From Pisaster brevispinus (Eukaryota > Echinodermata > Asteroidea > Forcipulatida > Asteriidae): a stretch of DNA of 64,000 bases. A program made the position numbers and the translations under genes. The DNA lies in contig JAMKCF010000009.1 in assembly GCA_023634235.1 (NCBI GenBank), positions 558,001 through 622,000 on the forward strand. Reading direction: 5' to 3'. Below the pieces are notes generated by a model, which searched no databases, had not been told where the DNA came from, and was given only the letters and a program-made list of their open reading frames with translations. Positions 13,223 to 25,076 of the stretch are shown here, in pieces; within the stretch, counting starts at the first letter, position 1, and the number at the start of each line of letters is the position of its first letter.

Positions 13223-13979
13223 CTGAGTCAATGAAAAGTTTAACAGCAAATGAAAGAGTTGTTCCAATGCAAACAGAGTTTGATATCGTTCCCAAGAGAT
13301 TCCTTCCTCGTACAGAATTTCCAGAATAACAACATTTTAGTACCAGAAATATGTCTTCAGAATGATGGCTTATGGGAGATCAGGAGGTGAGGACAGTTTT
13401 AATGTTGCAAAGCAAAACTTTGCTTGCCATGAAAGTGTCATCCTAGCAGATATTACAAATACCAGCTTGTTACCTGCAAACTGCTGTATGTTTCCCCAAT
13501 AGTTACGCCTGAAGTTCATGATCCACATTACCCCAGTGGGACATGTCAAAAATGATTTAATAACAATAATAATAATACATTGATTTATAGAGAGCACATT
13601 CCAGTAAACATTACCCATGGTGCTACAGCAATAGATGTACAATGATTAATCATGGCGAGAACTGAAAACATTGCTAAGAAACTAGACACGGTATGACTGT
13701 GTAAAGAGCAGTGTCTTCAGTTCGATTTTGAAAGTTTCCAGGAAATGATGGTCTGGATAGAATCAGGTAGTTTATTCCAGAGAACAGGTCCAATGTGTGA
13801 GAAGGCCTGGTCACCATGGCTCTTTTATTGAACGGGATGTCACAGGTTTCACAGTCCATAAACCACAGCTTCTTCTCAGAACAATCAGGTACTGATATTC
13901 CCAAGGTTGAAACCACAACACTTCCCGACAGACATTACAAGAGATTCTCATTAGTGGCGATGGAAAGCTGTCAGTTTAC
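13223..13979 (-). other. BRF1 intron with a retroelement tail fragment
   Basis: From 13558 a TAA-rich tract is followed by a segment ending near 13815 that looks like the 3' end of a short retroelement in reverse orientation (compare the tail of the SINE at 50085). No gene seen. Confidence 0.45.
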
Positions 13980-14110
13980 CTTGCTCTTGGCAGAGGCACC
14001 CAGGAGGGGTCTGATTCTCTTGTTAGCAGATGCTACGGGTCTCAGCGGCAGAACCTTCTTGATCGGGCTGTCCAGGACTGTGGGTGTGGTCGGAGTGGCT
14101 GGTTGCTGGA
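13980..14110 (-). CDS. BRF1: BRF1 visible exon 13: Pro/Thr-rich and basic segment
   Basis: Codes V-QQPATPTTPTVLDSPIKKV, then LPLRPVASANKRIRPLL. It resembles the SVGKRLRPLVSTQPAKK segment of human BRF1 only in composition and order (KRIRPLL / KRLRPLV). Acceptor CACCCTCAG, donor CAAG|GTAAAC. Phases agree with both neighbours. Confidence 0.86.
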
Positions 14111-15186
14111 CTGAGGGTGAGAGACAATAAGACAGTGGTTTGTAACGAGTGGTCGGTACAATTTAGTGAATCTGTGCACTAATATAGATAGCTAACTTTT
14201 CCTGAGTTATCATGAACAATTTCACAACGCATCTGTCCTCTCTGGATGTTTTCTAAGCAGTAAGAAACACAGAAATACAAGCAGAAAAAACCTGGTTAAA
14301 AGCAGTAATATTCTGCTATGTTATTCTTGTCATGTTCCTGATAAGAGCACCAAGGATACCTTAAACAGTAAACTTAATCACTGCAGTACATACATGTAAG
14401 CCAAACAAACTTTGAAAGGATAAAGTGTTGGTTAAGAGCCAGACACACCAAGGTTTAAACTAGAGCTGTGCATCTACGTTTATTTTCCTAAACAGTTAAA
14501 TTGGAATTTGTGACTTCTTTTAACCGTTTCTACAGATTTAGATCGGATGAGACAACCTGTAAAAAGAGCAGATGTCAACACACATTCAAGGAATAAAAAT
14601 AGAACACTGGACCCAGTCTTTACAATAACAAAACCACAAACCACAATGGGGTTGCATACAAAGCAAATGTATGACAAATTGTAGGGGACTGACAATAATG
14701 TATTACATTTGTACGAGATTCAGATAAGACAGTTCCACCAATAAAAGGGATGTCAATCAATCTCCCTGGACAGTGTCTGAGGTCAACGATTCAAAGAAAA
14801 GGACAATCTCTTCCTTTATTTTTCAAGGTCAGATTCGTTTAACCGTTGAGGACATTTGAAACTGGATTTCAACTTTGTTTACGGTTAAACATCCCAACCC
14901 TACTTAAACCCCCTACTCTTCAATGAGGCACTCCAGGTTCCTCTCTATGCACCTCCTACTCCATAAGTGCATAGGACCTCTGGCTTAATGCTCAATCCAA
15001 AAAGGATGCTAAACTACTTTTGTAATGAAATTAAGTACAATTCACATTTGATAAATGAGGTCAACACATGTAGATTTTATCAAAACATTCACAAAGCTGA
15101 GCACAGGGTTGTGAAACTAGGTGCAAATTTTAGATGTGGGAAACGACTTCACACCAAGGCGTGGTCTGGGATGCTACAGTTCTCAC

Positions 15187-15319
15187 CTGATGTTCTATTT
15201 AGATCCCTCAGAACCTCATAATTGATCTTGCTGGATATCTTCTTCTCTATCAGGAGTTTCTCGATGGCTTCCCCAGCAGTGCTGGCCTGGATTTGCGGCT
15301 TCCGGACATGCTTCTTCCT
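15187..15319 (-). CDS. BRF1: BRF1 visible exon 12: conserved IQAST / ISSKINY block
   Basis: Codes [27 protein letters not shown] and [15 protein letters not shown], the most conserved part of block II, which packs on TBP-DNA. The acceptor (TCATTGAAG) has a weak pyrimidine tract; it was chosen because the AG two bases later breaks the frame. Donor TCAG|GTGAGA. Confidence 0.95.
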
Positions 15320-15379
15320 CTTCAATGAACAACAAGAATAGTTTACGGTACCCGCTGCTAAAACGCAGGATTCAAACCG

Positions 15380-15530
15380 CCTCTAGCTCAGTGGTCTAGT
15401 GGTAAGACATCTTCTCTGGAATGGCAAAGGTCGTGGGTTTGAGTCCCACCCAAGTGATTTGCCTGTGGAGGTTTTTTTCACAGGACTCAGGAAATTACTG
15501 AGTAACCAGTGCTAATTAAAACATAGAAGT
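15380..15530 (+). mobile_element. tRNA-derived SINE, family B
   Basis: Has TAGCTCAGTGGTCTAGTGG (A box) and GGGTTTGAGTCCCACCC (B box), then a shared tail with TTTTTTTCACAGGACTCAGG. Related copies lie at 12800, 21070 and, in reverse, 24980 and 34136. Confidence 0.75.
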
Positions 15531-16414
15531 ATATAAGTAAAACACAAATGGTCATAAAATAATAATAATATTAATAAAAACAGCAATTATATAGCACAAT
15601 ATGAATCAAAAATTTCTCTCAATCACTGATGACGTGGTATTTTGGCTGGTAACATTCTTCTGGTAAGCAAAATTGTTTTGTGCTTAGCTACTTTTTGTGG
15701 TTAAGCAGCTTTATGAAATTAGGACCAGGTATGTAAGTTTATTCTTAGGGGGTGGGGGGGGGGGGGGGGGGGCAGGGGGCGGGGGAGAGTAAGGTCATGA
15801 CCAGGCAACTCAGTCAATAGCCCCTACAGTATCACCAGGCTTTATGTCCGATGACAAAGTAACACAATCGAATAAAATAAATCAGTACCTTTTTGTTGCT
15901 TACTTAGTGGGATAGAAAAGTCAATGTACAAATCAAGAATTTTACAGCACTTTACAAGTTTACATTTTACCTAGAGTCAAAAGTACTTTGAAAACAAACT
16001 ACAACATTAAGTCAGAGTGCAAAAAAGCAAGAGCAAAACTTCAAGAAGTACAATCAATTGCGAGCCAAAAGGACAAAAGGAACTACAAGCACTTCATTTG
16101 TGAGAAGTGACAGTTTATACCATGTACGTAACTATGAGAATCAATTGCAGTTATCAAACAACAACCCGACTATCAATGGGAGGCTTTTGGGGACTCTTGG
16201 TGGCAGCAGACTTACCAGGTAAATCCGTTGTTCTTGGAAATGTGCGCCTGCTCAGAACGACCTAAACGATGGAAATTTACCTGGCGAGTCTGCTGCCACC
16301 TAGCGTTCAAAAGTCTCTCATTGATCGCCAACATGGAAATTATCAAACACCAACCTGATGTACCAATCATTGCAAAGGAAATAATCGACACAAATGCTTC
16401 ATACAAACATTTAC

Positions 16415-16473
16415 CTTCTTGGGCTCTTTGGTTATCCCTTGCTCTTTCTCCAAGGCTTCTTTTTCCTCTTTTT
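16415..16473 (-). CDS. BRF1: BRF1 visible exon 11: basic/acidic helix of block II
   Basis: Codes EKEEKEALEKEQGITKEPKK, matching the [20 protein letters not shown] region of human BRF1. Acceptor TTGCTGTAG, donor AAG|GTAAAT. Phase 0 at the end. Confidence 0.92.
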
Positions 16474-18182
16474 CTACAGCAAAAATTGAACGGAAAATGA
16501 TTAATGAAAAGACAAGTTAACATAACGACATCAACGATTTGCAGATGTAGAAATCATGCAAACCATACTGAGGGTGCACTAACTGGCACACTCTGTAAAT
16601 CACCCGTATTTATATCGTCATGGTACACATATCCAGACATTACCAGAAACAACTTCCTGACAGTTGGCTTTTACGATCGAGCAGCTTTAACTAGACAAGA
16701 CACTCAGTCTCAACTGCCAAAGGCAATCGGAAAACTTCTAAAAGAACTACAAAGTACCACCAACATATTAAGGACACTCGTGGGCGCCCAGTTTCCGCCA
16801 AGTATTCTACACCACCCCCGCCTTCCCTCCACCCCCCCCCCCCCCCCAACAACACCCACATTCCATTATGAAAAGAAAAGAAGAGGAAAAAAACTGTTCG
16901 ACCTGGGAATAATAAATATTTCTGTGAGTTACCACTGTAGATTCACTCCTCACAGTGCCAGTCGAACCCATGACATTTATCATTCAATAAGTCCTTCTGA
17001 TGCATACTCTAACTTCATTTCCCACAATCCAAATGCAATAAATGCTTCAGATTGAAAATGTTTTATTACATTAGCACTTCCTCCCCCCCCCCACCTCCCT
17101 TTTTTTCCCCCCTAACCAAAAAAGCAAATATTGTAGCGATACACTTATCCAAAACAAATAACCCAGTCTGCTCAAGAGAATTGAACGAAACCATAAATGT
17201 AGCGATAGAAATGACCAGTGGGCTAACATGAAAAAGGTTAACCTCAGCGAAATGGGACAACTTACAGGCTTAATTTTGGTTTTTTTTGTTTTTTTCCCCG
17301 AGAGCTGTTTACCCCCCAGGCACACTCTAACATTTGAGTCAACAGTTTTTAAATGTCACTGCATAATCTGAGCATAGAGCTACTGAGCTGAACTGGGACT
17401 AGTTTTAAGCATGTTAAAAGTGTAATGCTGCACTGGACAGGCATGACAGTACTGGCGTGTTTCCGAATCGGAAAACGATTCAATGTTTCAATTTAAAACT
17501 AAATTTAAAGCTGATAATGTTAAGCAACTCTCATGTTTAATGTAAGTTCTGTCTAAAGTGAAGTTCTTTTCAAGAAAAGCAAATCGAATTCCAGTTTGAA
17601 TTTGGCGGATTCCTAATTCAATCAAAGAGATCCCATACATGAACGCCCGTCACACCAGGATCTACAGCTTCATCAACATTCCAGAAGTTGTGCCTTGTCT
17701 AGATTCAAGAGAAGCAATCAGACCAGTGGCAGCAGTTAATGCCAACATGATCAGAGCTGTACCTTATCTTTGTTCAAGACGGGTATAAGCAAGCCAGTTG
17801 CAGCAGTTTTGCCAAGATGTACCTCATCTTTGTTCATGGCAGGTATAAAAAGTGTACCAGCTGCAGCAATTTTGCAAAAACCAACAAAGCCGTACCTTAT
17901 CTTTATTCATGGCAGGTATAAGCTTACAGCTTGCAGCAATTTTGTTAACATTACCAACATCGGTACCTTATCTTGATTTCAAAGACAACCTTTTGAAATT
18001 ATGCAAACACTACCAATGCTGTACTGTATCTTTAAAGACAGAACACACCATTTCACTACCACCCACCACTTATCATCTAAAAGTAAGCCCGGCCAACATC
18101 AAAAGCACCGGCATTATGGGAAAAGTCTCTCGAACGAGGAAATGTGATACTATTTATTTAAATTTCCTACATGAGGCTTTAC
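16474..18182 (-). other. BRF1 intron with poly-C runs and a degenerate tandem repeat
   Basis: Poly-C runs occur near 16832 and 17082. A five-to-six unit degenerate tandem array occupies 17690-18040. The 183-residue open frame at 16504-17055 crosses a poly-C run and shows no domain. Confidence 0.55.
17690..18040. repeat. Degenerate 58-73 bp tandem array
   Basis: Five to six units, each starting near GTACCTTATCTTTGTTCA and containing GGTATAA and GCAGCAATTTTG, in a BRF1 intron close to exon 10. Units differ in length and sequence, so the array is old. Confidence 0.8.
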
Positions 18183-18264
18183 CTTTCATGAGCTTGATGT
18201 ATTCGGCATTCTCTTTGGTCCAAATGGCCGTCTTGATGGCAACTTCCTGGGGGCTTAGTATAAA
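18183..18264 (-). CDS. BRF1: BRF1 visible exon 10: homology block II
   Basis: Codes FILSPQEVAIKTAIWTKENA followed by EYIKLMK. It aligns with the YILNESEARVKAELWMREN region of human BRF1. Acceptor TGCTCACAG, donor AAAG|GTAAAG. It follows a block of degenerate tandem repeats within the same intron system. Confidence 0.94.
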
Positions 18265-18609
18265 CTGTGAGCAGACAACGTAAATAACATTAATGGGTCA
18301 TGTGTCTCTTAGAAAAATCCCCCCCTCTTGATCGCATCTCTCTTTAACCAGCAAGTCTTTATTTGTATGTCGGTTCCATAGTTGTTGTTTAATGTGGGAA
18401 AATCTTCGGTAAATGTTTTGATTGGAATGAGTTTTCCCTCATTAACACCGTAGAGAAAAAACCCTCGGCATAAATCTGTGAATCAGCCAGTTTTTATTTT
18501 TCATGTTTACTTGGCCTCATTATTCAAATCGATTTGAAAGCAGTTGTACCTCTTTTTTTAAGTATTTAAACATTTTGTGAGCATTCTGCACTTTATGCCA
18601 CGTCTTATT

Positions 18610-18617
18610 TTGTTTGT

Positions 18618-18654
<37 letters not shown>
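18610..18654 (+). repeat. (GTT)n microsatellite
   Basis: About eleven GTT units after a TTTG stretch; intronic. Confidence 0.9.
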
Positions 18655-19370
18655 GATTAAAAAAGAAGAAGTTTTGACTGTTTTTTCCAGCCCTTGATGT
18701 CAGATACTAGGGTGGTTGCTAGCAACTACTTTTCAATTTAATATCATATTTAATTCTCAATGCATTATTTGCATTAATTTCACTCCCCTTATAATGTCTG
18801 TCTTATTTTTGTTTACAATCTCCCTTCATTTCTGTTCTTCTTCGGAAGTCTCGAGACATTTTATTTTGAGCATTGTACGGTTTGCCTCATTACACCATGG
18901 ATCAAGTAGATGTCAACTTGACTAACTAAGTCAGTTTGTATATCAATATTGTACTTAATTAACCCTCCTACTATCATCCACTGTGGTTTAGAATGATAGA
19001 GATACTATGCCAGCCTGCAGTATGTTATCATGTGGTGATTGCATCTATTAAGTACACAACACACTAGACATACAGCTAGTTCTCCAACTGAATGGTTACA
19101 AAATGGTTGGTAAACTCGCTGGAAAAAATATTGCTAACAACAACAGTAGGAGGGTTAACGTGCCGAACAAGACATTCTCAGCTGGACTGGGAATTTCTGA
19201 GCTTGTAAACAACCATCTACATGTATTTATTCTGTCAGCCTGGTAATAAAGGTGTATTAAAATTCCTCTTCATCCCACACTAGCCATTTTCACACCCCAT
19301 GCAACTCCAGGGAAATTGCCAGGAAAATTTTGGCTGACCTTTTCACAATTGAATTAAGCCATGAAAACTC

Positions 19371-19392
19371 CCCCCCCCCCCCCCCCCCCCCC
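19371..19392 (+). repeat. Poly-C run
   Basis: About 22 C residues then GCCCCC; one of many C or G runs in the window (also near 7247, 15751, 16833, 33253, 34839, 41010, 57025). Confidence 0.85.
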
Positions 19393-20309
19393 GCCCCCGG
19401 AAAAAAAACACACACACAAAAAAACATTCACATCTGCCAGGCCGACTATTTAAGGAATATCTGCATATAAGTGGCAGACAGGTTAAATTAAGAACGGTGG
19501 TGTAGTTAAGGAAATTGTACGCGCTGATATGATTTGTTTCTGTAACGCAATCTGAGCATGTTGAGGAATACTGGAGGCATAACGTAAACAGAGACGCAAC
19601 AGTACACCAGTCTTCTGTCCTCAATAATCGTGCTGGAGCGTCCGTCCTCGTCTCTTACAGATGGGTTTTGTCTTTGAAAATGTTTGTCTGGACACTTTAT
19701 TTGTTAATGGAATGCAAATAGCTGCGGGTGTAAACACCAGGATGAGCTTCAAGAAACCGGGAGCCAAATAAGCGTGTTTATCTTAATTATAAGATTCCTT
19801 AAATTTGCAAGAATAGATATGTTTATTTTACACAAAAAGGGCCATACGTTTCCTGTGGCATGCAATCAATCATTAAAGAGCTATTTGTTTGTGTGAAAGT
19901 GTTTTCCCTTTTGTAACAAAACAAAATTTTAAAGGCACCAGACTTCATCTTGTTTGGTTATATTGATAGAAAGGAAAGGGGGAAAAGATGGCCACCCCAT
20001 GGTAAAAAGGTCTGGAATGACCGAAGTACTATTGACAAAATTAATCTCTTCGTACTGGAACCTTTTAGTCAGTGAAAATAAACAACCACTTTAACCAATT
20101 AAAGTTCCGTTGTGACGATCTCTCCCCCATCGTCAATTTGCCAAATCAGGCGAGACAGGCATGGGTTTTGAATAGGATGAGGGCATACTGGAAAACTAAC
20201 TGATAATGTTAAGCATGAGAGTGTACGCTCTGAGACCCACCGCTGCCCTCATACTGTCACATCCAGCAATTTTGGAGAGGTGCTGCGTGATTACTAGGAC
20301 GGTATCAAG

Positions 20310-20525
20310 GGGTGGGGGGGTGGGGTCAAATTTACTATCAGTAAAGGGATGCTCTTGGATATCGGCGGAGTTTGATGGGGTTGGACTGGGGTAAAAGTGG
20401 AGTCATTTTATGTTTGGGTTGTCTGTGGCAGGGGTTGGGTGTTAAGTAGAGGTACAGTTTAGGGTGTGGTGGGAGTTGGGGGTTTATGGGTGGGAGTCAG
20501 TTTGAGGGTACAGTTGAAGGGTTGT
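20310..20525 (+). repeat. G/T-rich tract
   Basis: Over 200 bp with frequent GGGG runs (GGTGGGGGGGTGGGG at the left). Low complexity, intronic. Confidence 0.7.
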
Positions 20526-21069
20526 CTCACAAAAGGTATGCATCCGGGATATTACATTTCCACCTGTTTTTTTCAGAGAGTGGGACTCTAACTTGTTCAA
20601 AGTGTCTGTAATCTTTAGAGCTTGTATAAAGTTTTGATTGGAAAATAAATTGTCCATTTGAAAATGCCCCTCTCTGCCTCATTTCTCCACAATCCTCAGT
20701 AAGTACGTAGTCCAGCTCTTCCAACTTTGCCATGGTGCAATTTCCTACAAATTATACATCTTCTAGTGATACAAATATACCTTTTTTCTTTTTTTGAAAA
20801 ATGTTCTGGGTGATACAATAATGAAAGTAATGAATTTTTTAAAATATTACTGTTAACTTTTAAAGCTCAGAGAGATAAACTAATGAAAGTAATGAAGCTT
20901 TTCTTTTCACTTTGAATCTTATTTTCTTTCTTTTCTTTTACAGTTGTATTTTCAACTGTTTGTTTAAGAGTGATGCCCGAAACGCCAAATTGTGAACCAA
21001 ACTGATGAGTGAAAACCAATTTCGGTTTTCACTCAACATAGTCGTGTAAGTAAGCCGGTTGTTTGCGGT

Positions 21070-21200
21070 TCTTCAGTGGTCTAGCGGTGTTATGTCTCAG
21101 GCATCTTCTACAATGATGAAGGAGTGAATCTCTCACTGTCTCACAGATGCTGTGCATTGAGGATGCTACATCTCTCTCCCCTTGTACCATGCAAATTAAT
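21070..21200 (+). mobile_element. Degenerate family B SINE fragment
   Basis: TCAGTGGTCTAGCGGTG resembles the family B A box; the B box is decayed. Weak call. Confidence 0.35.
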
Positions 21201-22371
21201 CCAAACTAAATCGTAGTTTGCTGTCTCTAAAAATATTTGGCCAAAGCTTGCCTGAACCTTGTCAAGTACCACGCCCATCATGTGGCAGAGGGAGGTCCCC
21301 CCCCCCTAAAAAACTGTATAAATATATTTATAAAACTGTATAAATATATTTATATATATATTTTTTTAAATATATAAATGAAAATGTTCTCCTACTCTAA
21401 CACACTCTTCCCCTCCTGTACAGACGAAAATCTTCTAAAGAATTCCTGAGATTTCCAGAACACATTTGCTGATATCCAGCACAGAATTTTGTAACACACA
21501 CCTTTTACCACAGCCCAATTTCACACACAAAAAGTAACGAAGCACAACAAAAATTTTGGTTTCTTACAAAGTACAAACACGACTTGATCAGATAAACACA
21601 CATGGGCAATTCCACCGTGACTCACGTTACATTCATCACAGGTATCAGAAAGCTGGTTTTTTTTTGACTGATTTCCTTTACTTGATATGTTGATGTCTGC
21701 TAAATTTCAACATCTCACTAACATTAGTAGTGGTGTTATTATTTATTCGGCCAATTCTCTACAGACATACATCACACTTTCATGATAAACCTCAGTACAT
21801 CTTCATAAATAAACAACAAAGAATATATTAACTTCTAGGTAAGATTTACAGGATTACACCGTGTACAGTGTACATGAATATAATCTATGAGTTGTTGGGG
21901 TGAAACAACTTGACGTTTCGATCAGGAGATCGCCTTTGGGAGAAAGCACACAAGAACTGATTCAATCTACAGCCCAAGGCATGAAAACAAGCAAAACCAG
22001 AACTGAGGATTCCTTGTAAATTTACATCTTTTCTTTCCATTTGACTGCTCTTGTACACCAGTATACCTGTTAATGTGCGTTGTGTTGTCATTTAGCATTC
22101 GAGAAAGTCTCTGCTAGGGTCGAAACGTCAGGCCATTAACTATTTTTTGCATTAAAATTATTTAATATGAGGAATGAAAAAAGGTAAAACTAAGATAGAT
22201 ATATAGAAAGATACATGCACATGTATATGTATGTACATGATATCAAGCATGTTAAGTCACTAAAAATCAGTTCTGTATACCTGTGTCAATACAAGGGGAG
22301 AGGCTGTGGAATTGTCCACAAGTAATTTACACTGTAAATGTAATTTGATATGAAGAAAACATGACACCTAC

Positions 22372-22433
22372 CATATCTATTTCCCTGTCATCAATACCTG
22401 TCAGATCAAGTTCACCAGATTCTTCTTCAGTAT
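22372..22433 (-). CDS. BRF1: BRF1 visible exon 9: start of homology block II
   Basis: Codes D-TEEESGELDLTGIDDREIDM, matching the GELDLSGIDDLEID motif that opens the BRF1-specific TBP/BDP1-binding block. Acceptor CCCATCCAG, donor ATG|GTAGGT. A 20-bp minisatellite lies about 145 bp upstream in the intron. Confidence 0.93.
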
Positions 22434-22576
22434 CTGGATGGGAAAACAAAAAATGGAAATCAATAAATAATCAAATTAACGAATCTTTAGTAGCAACAAA
22501 AGGAGAACAAAATTTAAACCAGTTATCAAGTTTTCTAAAAAGCCATCGATTATGGTTGCTGTGAACATGATAAAAG

Positions 22577-22693
22577 TTTATACACCCTCGAACAAAGATA
22601 TAAACAAAGACATACACCCCCTAACGAAGACATACACCCCCAAACACAGATAAACACCCCCGAGCGAAGATATACACCCCTCGAACAGAGATA
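22577..22693. repeat. About 20-bp minisatellite
   Basis: Five to six units of the type GAAGACATACACCCCC, beside a SINE and in the intron upstream of BRF1 exon 9. Confidence 0.85.
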
Positions 22694-22695
22694 TT

Positions 22696-22815
22696 GACAA
22701 AAAAAGGGAGACCGCCAACATTAGGGCTAGATAGCTCAGTTACTCAGAGTGCTGACATGTTAATCCAGAGGTCGCAGGTTCAAATCCAACTCTCGTAAAT
22801 TTGTCTTTGTTCAAC
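22696..22815 (+). mobile_element. tRNA-derived SINE, family A, copy 2
   Basis: Same head (GGGAGACCGCCAACATTAGG), tRNA-like body with GGTTCAAATCC B box. It abuts a 20-bp minisatellite and lies in the intron upstream of BRF1 exon 9. Confidence 0.85.
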
Positions 22816-22879
22816 CCAAAATTTAAAATGTCTACAACAAGTTATTTGTTTCTTGTGTCCTCATTGCTCTGCCAGCAGT

Positions 22880-23265
22880 AAGTATTGCAAAAAGAATATC
22901 TGCTTATGGAAGCATACGTGGAGGAATCAGTCAGAAAAAGAGCACATGATATTTTAATTAGGCATAGGATTAACTAGCAGTTAACTTTTTCTAGTAAGCA
23001 AAGTTTCAAAATAAACTCATTTTAGTGCAGCTCCATGAAACTGGGCTTTTTCTTAAACTCAAACTGGGAAAATATCAGCTGAGCCCAATGTCAGAAAGCT
23101 GTTTTAAAAGCAGACAAATGGTGCTTAGCTCATTTTTCTACTAAGTAGGGGAACCAGTTACAAGCAACTACATGGTATTTAGGCTGGTAACACATTTCTG
23201 CTTAGAAATACTTTTTGTGCTAAGCACTTTATTGAGCTTCACTGCTTCGTGAAAATTGGCTCCGG
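22880..23265. mobile_element. Diverged MITE copies of the GGGCCC family
   Basis: GCAGCTCCATGAAACTGGGC (near 23030) and GGCTGGTAACACATTTCTGC with CTTCGTGAAAATTGGC (23180-23260) are arms of the same palindromic family. A half copy is also at 15640-15725. Confidence 0.5.
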
Positions 23266-23444
23266 GGCGAAGCTTCAAAATAATAGTTGAACATTTAAAC
23301 ACAAAGACCAATGTAGTCGCAAATTACGAAAATCCAATTCCAATTTGACTACTTCTGAGAAATGCTGTAGAAGTCTAGATAAACAGAATCACCAAACCGC
23401 AAAAGGAAACGGCGACTTGAGAAGTTAAATCAAACCCCAGTACA

Positions 23445-23544
23445 ATAACACTGAATGACAGCCATTGTTGAATCCCACTGCTAGCCCTAAGGGTATAACA
23501 CTGCATGACAGCCATTGTTGAATCCCACTGCTAGCCCTAAGGGT
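23445..23544. repeat. 50-bp tandem duplication
   Basis: Two 50-bp copies (from ATAACACTG to AAGGGT) with a single base difference (CTGAATG / CTGCATG). Recent duplication in an intron. Confidence 0.93.
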
Positions 23545-24076
23545 ATACAAACATGTGCTATGGTCATTGTGTTGACATAATGTCCAAAGCAAAATAGAGG
23601 CATTGAAATAAGAAAATGCCTGAACATGGCTGGGCTCCTATGACGCTCTGGGGATCACTTAGCCCCCTACAGGTACCTCTGGCTTGGGTCAAGAAACGCT
23701 ATACTTGTCATATTGCCTCACAAGCCTGAATCTCTCACGTATGATCGAAATAGCTCTCAGAAAAAAAGAATGACACTAAACTTCATGTTTGCCGATAGTA
23801 GCAAAGAGACATTGAAACATGTGCTGAACAGAATGCTGGATAATTTCTGTTGCTAAAATGAAATAATAATTCAATGGTCTTAAAGTTTCACATATATAAT
23901 TTTTTAAAAACTTGACAAAAATGCACAGGGAATTTGAATGCCTTTCTTTAAGCTTAGATGTAACCATAAAACATTATGAAACAGCCCATAATTATCACTC
24001 AGTTTGGGAGACTAGTTTATTCCCATATCGCATATTCCCAAGTCCAAACAAGAATGCACCAATTTTAAAGTCTCAC

Positions 24077-24613
24077 CTTTAGCTTCTGGCTGTTTCATAC
24101 ATTCCTCAATCGTTTCTGTCAGTCCTAAGGACAGGGCAGAGGGTGGCAGACCCTTGGCCAGGTCCCCTCCATCACCCCAGGGTGGGGGCATCAGCAGGGA
24201 ATCAATGACACCCTCCTTGGAGGAGGAGATGGAGGTGTGGGAGGTTTCACCAGGAGGGGGGTCACTCTGCCCTCCGGGCACATTGTCTGACCTTGCTTCT
24301 CCTAGGAACTGATCCAGATTGGAGGGGCATTGTGTGGCTGGCTCGCCGTGACCCAATTCTCGGCCGGGTTCAGTCGCTTCGGTCGCTGCAGCAGCAGCAG
24401 CAGCAGCAGAAGCCCCGGCCGGCGATGATGATGATGATGATGATGATGTTGGGGATTCGGCTGGAGATTGTTTCTGGTGCATGTCTGGATGATTGCTTGT
24501 GGCGGGGCTGTGAGTGTGGTCTCTCTCTATTTCATTAAGGTCTCCGCATGAGACCTCGTCGAAGGCTTCACCAGCTTCATCGTAATCTGCTAATGATGAG
24601 GTTGTGCTTTCAT
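24077..24613 (-). CDS. BRF1: BRF1 visible exon 8: low-complexity linker with Ser and Ala runs
   Basis: The longest exon, 537 nt, codes residues 252-430: acidic and Ser/Thr-rich sequence, a run of Ser from (TCA)n, a run of Ala from (GCT)n, then a conserved short helix LSLGLTETIEECMKQ (compare LGISDSIREC in human). Acceptor TCTGTAG, donor AAAG|GTGAGA. The linker is much longer than in human and probably varies in length because of the two coding microsatellites. Confidence 0.93.
24386..24448 (-). repeat. Two coding microsatellites in BRF1 exon 8
   Basis: On the plus strand a GCA run (24386-24410) and a GAT run (24423-24448) lie 12 bp apart. In the BRF1 frame they code an alanine run and a serine run. 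Their purity suggests recent slippage and likely length polymorphism. Confidence 0.9.
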
Positions 24614-24979
24614 CTACAGAGCAAGGAGACAAAGATATTCAAAATATTTCAGAATTCAATTTTCTCTCAATTCCCCAGTCGAGTATCTCTTCTCCTAAAA
24701 AAGTATCAATTCAAATTCAACATCCTTTACTATATACACTAATGGCATACACATTTACCGTACTCATTTACTCACATATTCAATCACGCATTTGATAAAA
24801 ATAACAACTAAGGCATTGTAGGCGGTAAACACTAAAACACAAGAAGACATAGAAGCAACATTTCAGTTATTTTTAGTCCAGACATGTACTAGTTGCTCGT
24901 CAGGCTTTTTTAAAGAGATGTTCAACTTGCAATCGGGATACAAAAATATCATTTTATTTACCAGCACACCAATGTGTGT

Positions 24980-25076
24980 AAAGCACTGTAACTCAAGTAC
25001 TTTCCCGAGTCCCCTGAGAAAGTCCACTGGCATATTACTCGGGTGGGATTCGAACCCACAACCTTTGCCATTCTAG
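24980..25076 (-). mobile_element. Family B SINE, reverse copy
   Basis: Read on the minus strand it has TCTAGAATGGCAAAGG then GTGGGTTCGAATCCCACCC and the CAGGGGACTC-type tail, as in the copy at 15380. Confidence 0.75.

Larger units (their letters stand above)
18265..22371 (-). other. BRF1 intron, 4.1 kb
   Basis: Contains a GTT microsatellite, a 22-bp poly-C run at 19371, a G-rich tract (20310-20525) and a degraded SINE near 21070. No coding exon seen on either strand. Confidence 0.55.

Noticed and set aside
16504..17055. 183-residue open frame, plus strand
   Set aside because: Reads a poly-C run as prolines and has no recognisable domain; begins next to a BRF1 exon on the other strand.
24293..24538. 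Poly-Gln and poly-Met frame on the plus strand
   Set aside because: It is the antisense shadow of the BRF1 exon 8 microsatellites.
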